Assembly (NCBI GenBank): GCA_037176725.1
Contig: JAZBRS010000077.1
Location: forward strand, 7,378,001-7,442,000
DNA from: Posidonia oceanica
Lineage: Eukaryota > Streptophyta > Magnoliopsida > Alismatales > Posidoniaceae
DNA: 64,000 nt
Direction: 5' to 3'
In this document: in pieces, positions 58,621 to 64,000 of the stretch
How positions within the stretch are numbered: position 1 is the stretch's first letter
Layout: every line of letters begins with the position of its first letter
Notes under the pieces: model-generated
The model's input: the letters and a program-made list of their open reading frames with translations, nothing else
Databases searched by the model: none
What the model was told of the DNA's origin: nothing
Position numbers and translations under genes: made by a program

Positions 58621-59546
58621 TTGGGCGTTCACACCTACTATGTCGACTCACCCTCAGATGACGAGGAAGGAGCGGCTACAAAGGCCCTGGTAGATAGCTT
58701 GCTCGGAGACTTGGAACTGTTATTCCAAGAGCAGCTCACAACATTGGCGGAGGATGCTGCGGAACAACAGGTGGTGAAGAAAGGGAAAGCCGTGGTCACG
58801 GATCCCTCCCCATAGAAAGACCATCCTACTGTTATGGTCTTAGAAGAAGAAAAGGCAGCAGCACCCACTAGACTAGATGAGTTGATCACTCCACAGCTAG
58901 CAGTGCATCAGGCGACAGTACACAGATCAGTTGCCTAGAGGACAGCTTCTAGACCGACATACCCCCCGCAAGCACATCAGGAAATGCGGAGAAAGAGACA
59001 GCGGCAGTCCCAGCAATGGCAGCACAGGCAGAACAACCAAACCAGTCAGCAAAACTAGAGGCTACCCAAGTAGAGGTCATCCACTGAGCATACAGAAATA
59101 CCCGGGTGAGCATAACCATCTTGAAGCACCATCAGGGCCAGGAGGCGGAACACATATACTCCTTTGATGTTACAGATCCAACCTTTGGGAAGGAGATCCT
59201 CTCGGAACTCATTGCATATGGAGAGGAGGACGATACAGGCATAGATGAAAATGATGAGCCTAGGTTCCAGCCTTATGATGATGATCCACAAGGCCCTAAC
59301 CTCTACGTCGAAGAAGAGACGGACGTTATCAACATTGGCACAGCGGAAGATGTCAAAGAGGTCCGCATTAGCGCCCAATTGTCACCCCAGGCTAGAGCAG
59401 AATTCATTTCATTCCTCATGGAATATGCAGACGTCTTTGCCTGGTGTTATGATGATATAGTCGGCCTCGACGTCGAAATAGTAGTGCACAACCTGCCACT
59501 GAAGCCAGATGCGAAGCCAGTGAAGCAGAAGCTAAGGAGATGGTGA
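58621..59546 (+). pseudogene. Element D protease-RT spacer (3' part) and RT N-terminal lead
   Basis: It starts at YYVDSPSDDEEG and DLELLFQEQL, the conserved spacer islands, then shifts frame and reads VSITILKHHQGQ, EEETDVINIGTAEDVKEVRIS and KPVKQKLRRW. It ends at 59544-59546, where an Arg CGA has become TGA. It is more diverged from A, B and C than those are from each other. Confidence 0.85.
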
Positions 59547-60800
59547 CCACAGTGGCTGCACAAGATCAAAGAAGAGATTATGAAGCAGCATAATGTCAGT
59601 TTCCTCAAGGTCATCCTCTACCCAAAATGGCTTGCAATTGTTGTGCTAGTGCCCAAGAAAGACGGCCGGGTCCGCATGTGCATCGACTACAGGGATCTGA
59701 ACAAGGCGAGTCCCAAGGATGATTTCCCTTTGCCGCACATTGACGTCTTGGTCGACAATACTGTAGGGCACAAAATGCTCTCCTTCATGGATGGCTTCTC
59801 CGGCTATAACCAGATCAGAATGGCAGAAGAAGACATGGAAAAGACATCCTTCATCACCCCTAGGGGAGTCTTCTGCTATCAAGTTATGTCGTTTGGGCTT
59901 AAGAACGCTGGGGCGACTTATCAAAAGACCATGACAGTGCTGTTCCACGACCTCATGCACTAAGAAGTCGAGGTCTATGTGGATGACATGATTGCCAAGT
60001 CCAAATAGCCCGAGGATCACCTCGCCTGCCTAAAGAAGCTCTTTGATCGCCTGAGGAAGTACAAGCTCCGCCTCAACATCAACAAATGGGTGTTTGGCGT
60101 ATGATCCGGGAAGCTCCTGGGATACATTGTCAGCCAAAGGGGAATCAAGGTGGACCCGAGCAAGGTGAGAGCCATAGTGGATATGCCACCCCCTAAGATC
60201 GAAAAGGAGATCTAGGGATTGTTGGGGCGGTTGCAATATATCAGTTAGTTCATTGCACAACTCATGCCCATCTGTGAACCGATATTCAAGTTCCTGAGGA
60301 AGAATGCACAGATCAACTGGAGCGAGGAGTGTCAGGCTACATTTGACAAGATCAAGCAGCTCTTGATCGAGCCTCTCGTTTTGGTTCCTCCTACACTAGG
60401 GAGACCTCTGATTCTCTACCTTTCTACCATGCAGCATTCCATGGGTGCAGTCTTGGGCCAACATGATGAATCGGGTAGAAAGGAGCGTGCCATCTATTAC
60501 CTGAGCAAGAAATTCAATGATTGCAAAGCCAGGTATAGCACTATAGAGAAAACCTACCTATCTCTTGTCTAGGCCGCACAGAAACTGAGGCACTACATGA
60601 TGGCATACCCAGTTCAGCTCCTATGTCGGCATGACCCTATCAAGTTCCTCTTCCAGAAGCCAGCTATGGTGGGTAGATGTGTCAAGTGGCAGGTGTTACT
60701 GTCTTAGTATGACATCACCTTCGTCATGTAGAAATCCATGAAAGGGCAAGCCATGGCAGATCATCTAGCTGACTTCCCACTGCCTGAATATCAGCCACCG
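59547..60800 (+). pseudogene. Element D reverse transcriptase (decayed)
   Basis: RT landmarks in order: RMCIDYRDLNKA, LPHIDVLVDN, FMDGFSGYNQI, VEVYVDDMIAKS (catalytic YVDD at 59976-59987, intact) and the thumb/connection region (PICEPIFKFLRKNAQI ... YLSTMQHSMGAVLGQHDES). Premature stops in the single frame are at 59961, 60006, 60102, 60213, 60246, 60570, 60705 and 60729. Several replace expected Gln or Trp codons, as seen against B. The catalytic box is the best in the window but the ORF is shattered. Confidence 0.92.
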
Positions 60801-61290
60801 TAGACACAGTTCCCTGATGAAGACATCTTGTTTGCCATGGAGGATTCGGAGCAGAAGGATCCTGAAAATGAACTACAGTGGCATCTGTATTTCGATGGCG
60901 CCGTCAATAGGAGAGGCAGAGGCATTGGCGCTGTCCTAGCAACACCGCAGGGAGAGCTGATCCCATTTGCAAGGAAGATGACCTTCCCCTGCACTAATAA
61001 CGAGGTGGAGTACGAAGCTTGCATTCCGGGACTGCAAGTCACTGTCGAGCATGATGTACGAAAGCTGCATGTACACGGGGATGCGATGCTGGTCATCTCC
61101 CAGGTCAATGGTGATTGGAAGACCAAGGATCCCAAGTTGGTGCCTTACCATGAATACCTGCTGAAGCTTATTGAACATTTTGAAGAAACCCACTTCACTT
61201 TCATGAACAGAACAAAGAACGCCTATGCAAATGCTTTGGCAACCTTAGCATCTTGGCTCTCTATACCCGAGGATCGTGCAGTGGACGTAT
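60801..61290 (+). pseudogene. Element D RNase H
   Basis: It is open from 60804 to 61499 after a TAG at 60801. Blocks: YFDGAVN, NEVEYEA, HGDAML and NAYANALATLASW. The last acidic position is Asn (codon 61230-61232) where B has Asp (NAYADALA), which should impair catalysis. It otherwise has the full-length domain. Confidence 0.88.
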
Positions 61291-62616
61291 CAGTCACTCG
61301 TGTAGAACAGCCTACACACTGCATGAGTATTGAGGAAGCGGATCCAGCAGAGGAACTACCGTGGTGCCATGACAATATGGTCTTCCTTGAGTCTGGCAGC
61401 CTCCCACCTGGCACCCCAGCAGTAGATAGAAAGACTTTGGCGCGTCTGGCGTCGAAGTATGTGCTAGGAGCAGGGCATCCTTACAAAAGATCCTACAACT
61501 AGATGCTCCTATGCTACGTAGGCAAGAGAGAGGCCGACACACCAATGCTCCATGTCCATGCAGGGACCTGTGGCCCTCATATGAATGATGTGTTACTGGC
61601 CAAGAAGATCATGCTTCAAGGCTATTTCTGGTCAACCATGGAGGCAAATTGCTGCCAGATCATGCATAGATGCCACAACTATCAGATCCATGGGAATTTT
61701 ATTCATGCTCCCCCACAACAGCATCATAGCATGCCATCGCCGTGGCCTTTCTCCACCTAGGGGATTGATGCCATCGGCGCTATACATCAAGCGACCTCTA
61801 ACGGTCATCGCTTCATTCTCATGGCGATTGACTACTTTACCAAGTGGGTTGAAGTAGCCTCCTACAAGACAGTCACCGCCTCGGCTACAAAGAAGTTCAT
61901 CAGAAACAACATTATAGCCTGGTATGTGGTCCCGCACGTGCTCATCTCTGATAATGGTTCAAACTTCATAGCCAGGAGGATCGAAGACTACCTGTAGAGC
62001 TTCAAGATCAGACATCATCGATCCTCGCCTTACCAGCCGCAAATGAATGGCACAGTAGAGTCTGCCAATAAGAACCTTGTAAAGATCTTGAAGAAGATGG
62101 CAGAGACTCACAAGGACTGGCATGACAAGCTTCCATACGTGCTATGGGCGTACAGGACATAGCACGTACAGGACATCAGTCCCGACCTCGACAGGAGCAA
62201 CCTCGTACTAACTGGTGTATGGCATGGAGGTGGTACTGCCCGTTGAAGTAGAGATCCCATCACTACAGATCCTACGAGAAGTTGAGCTGGAGGAAGTAGA
62301 ATGGGTCGAAGACTGCTGCATCCAGCTAAACCTGATTGATGAACATAGGCTGCAAGCCATGCATCATGCTCAGTGTTATCAGAAGCGATCGGCCAGAGCA
62401 TACCAGAAGAAGGTTAGGCCCAGAAGCTTCCAGCCAAGAGATATGGTCCTACGAGCCATTCATCTCCTAGACAGCCGAGGCAAATTCTGGCTCAACTGGC
62501 ATGGCCCCTTTCTGATCAAGCGGGTCTTCTCCAGCGACGTAGCAATCCTTGAGGACATGGACTCGGTTGAGCAATCAGAACCAGTCAACTCATGCTACCT
62601 CAAGAAGTACTACTAG
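61291..62616 (+). pseudogene. Element D integrase (decayed)
   Basis: Zinc region HAGTCGPH ... CHNYQIHGNF (second Cys of the CxxC replaced by Tyr, as in B), core with Asp in ISDNGSNF and Glu in VESANKN, and the C-terminal part ending NSCYLKKYY with TAG at 62614-62616. Stops at 61500, 61758 (Trp to TAG), 61995 and 62160. A 16-bp tandem duplication at about 62,150-62,175 (GTACAGGACAT twice) shifts the frame before YGMEVVLPVEVEIP. Confidence 0.9.
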
Positions 62617-63822
62617 TAGCCTGAAGTTGCCGCTACCTTGCCGAGTCCCCTTTCTTTTACTTCATGCATCTACATCCCCATACATTTTATTCATGTTTAT
62701 TTATCAAAAAAAAAGAGAAAGAGAAAAAAAAAAGAAAGAAAAAAAAGAGAGAAAAAGAGAAAAAGAAAACAAAAAATGTATATCATGTGCATTACAATCA
62801 TAGCCCGATGACGAAAATCAGAGATGCTTGCCTGCTTTGGAAAGAGTCTACTCTACCTCACCTGACACTACTTAGATGCCTTGACCAGTGAGGGAGCCAC
62901 CACTCAACAAGGACAGGCGAAATGCCCAAACCCCCTAGGACTTACACCTCCAGAGGGAGATAAAATGCTAGGGTGTGAGAGTGTGTGAGCTAGAAAAGAA
63001 TACACGTCTACACACGGGCATAAAAGAAAAAAGAAGACAGAAGGCAAAGACAGAAGTCAACCTTAGAGATAGAGGCGAACAGTGTAACTCCGTCCCTCCA
63101 GCTTACCTTGGAGAGGATTCAAAGTTCACGCTTGGGGAATCCTCAAGTCCCACAGGGCCTAGCCACCCCTGTCTAGCAACAGCTCCCTTTGCCTCAAACC
63201 AGGCGCCCATTACCTCCAAGCCAGGGATAGGAGAAACCTGCACGCCTATGTGGGAGTAAAAGAAAAATGAAAAAATGAAAAGTGTAGGTGCAGGTCCTTG
63301 AGTTTGGCACGGAGCCTGTCCTCACCACACCATCATCTAAACACAAAATCATCACCCATCCCGGAGTGCCACCAACAAGTTAGGAGTCCGAGTAGAGTTT
63401 GGTGAATCAGAGACTGCTCATTTCCTTTGCAGCAGGCATCAAGCACTCCGTATACTGAGGGTAATAGAATCTAGCATAAATCATGCATGCATTTATCTAG
63501 CATTAATCATCCCTTTTGCTCTCTCCCTCCCACTCTACAAGGCTCAGCTCGGCACTAGGACAATACTTCTGCTAGGCGTAGGTTGACCGCCTTCGAGCCA
63601 CAATGGTCCACACTTCCCACTAGCTCGCCTAGCCGTCGCTCAATTCAAGCACAGATAAGCCTCAGAGCAGGTTATCACTGTCAGCGCAGCAGCTCAGAAT
63701 GAATGTCAGTAGCTAGGGGTAGAATGATCATTTCAGAAACAACAAGACGACCTTGGCACCTTGGGGTCCCTCAGGGACCGTCAGGCCTGCATAGCCAGGC
63801 ACCACCTACCAGCATTTCCTTG
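62617..63822 (+). other. Element D post-pol region
   Basis: No gene is seen. An A/G-rich block lies at 62,706-62,775. Bases 62,810-62,950 and 63,290-63,470 match A's 16,180-16,330 and 16,800-16,980. The later part has no clear homology within the window. Confidence 0.65.
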
Positions 63823-64000
63823 TGTGACTTCGCTCCGGACGGACGAAGTCCCTTTCGCTTGCTCCCTCGCTCCTTTGCGGACGAGGGCAAGTGTACTCCT
63901 CTTGTGACTTCGCTCTAAATGGACGAAGCCCCTTTCGCTTGTTTCCTCGCTACATGCGGACAAGGACAAGCGTGCCTTTTGTGCGACTTCACCCCGTGCA
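63823..64000 (+). repeat. Element D 80-bp tandem repeat with two palindromes per unit (runs off the window)
   Basis: Units start TGTGACTTCGCTC at 63823 and 63903, and TGTGCGACTTCACC at 63980. Each of the first two holds an inverted pair GACTTCG...CGAAGTC (or CGAAGCC) and a second pair of the CTTGCTCCCTCG ... CGAGGGCAAG type. It lies where A and C have their GATA-type arrays. Confidence 0.88.

Larger units (their letters stand above)
57480..64000 (+). mobile_element. Element D: degenerate Ogre/Tat-like retrotransposon (LTR remnant plus pol)
   Basis: It begins inside an LTR (matching A's 8,570-9,230), jumps at about 58,618 to the late protease-RT spacer, and continues through RT, RNase H and integrase to a post-pol region and a tandem array that runs off the window. 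Primer site, leader, gag and protease are missing. If E inserted here, CCCTG (57480-57484) is the expected target duplication and D's LTR start lies outside the window to the left. Confidence 0.85.

Overview
This window looks like nuclear DNA from a large, repeat-rich plant genome. The evidence is wall-to-wall Ty3/gypsy retrotransposons of the Tat/Ogre type: LTRs of 5 to 6 kb, TGTTGACACC...CTACA ends, primer-binding sites matching plant tRNA-Arg, and an element about 21 kb long. There is also an ORF of the plant-mobile-domain (DUF7745-like) type. I saw no ordinary host gene, rRNA, tRNA or CRISPR array. The species cannot be named from sequence alone.

The layout is best read as a nest of insertions. 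I call the elements A to E. A (+ strand, 5878-26827, complete, flanked by the 5-bp duplication GCTTG) sits inside B (- strand; pieces 1-5877 and 26828-37806). Removing A and one GCTTG makes B's protease-pol reading continuous. B's 5' LTR ends at 37806 inside the 3' repeat array of C (- strand, 37807-53970). C's 5' LTR ends at 53970 inside a gag-like ORF of an unrelated LTR element E (- strand, 53971-57479). E's LTR starts at 57479 and abuts the LTR of an Ogre-like element D (+ strand, 57480-64000). The left halves of B, C, E and D should lie outside the window to the left, in mirrored order.

Coding content is mostly decayed. A keeps gag and protease (with stops and a frameshift) but has lost reverse transcriptase, RNase H and nearly all of integrase. 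It still jumped recently, because its two LTRs differ at under about 1% of aligned bases by eye, so its enzymes were presumably supplied in trans. A also carries one intact 400-codon ORF (17358-18560) between the pol scar and the 3' LTR. B has all pol domains, but its RT-RNase H-integrase frame has eight premature stops, each explained by C-to-T or G-to-A change, and its RT catalytic box is YIDN. C lacks RT and RNase H. D has RT, RNase H and integrase fused to an LTR remnant, with gag and protease gone.

Between the coding part and the 3' LTR, A, C and D carry tandem arrays of short imperfect palindromes. A also has, next to its polypurine tract, an inverted near-copy of its own LTR start. The most notable items are the five-level nest, the gag-pro plus plant-mobile-domain element A, the subterminal palindrome, and the deamination-type decay.
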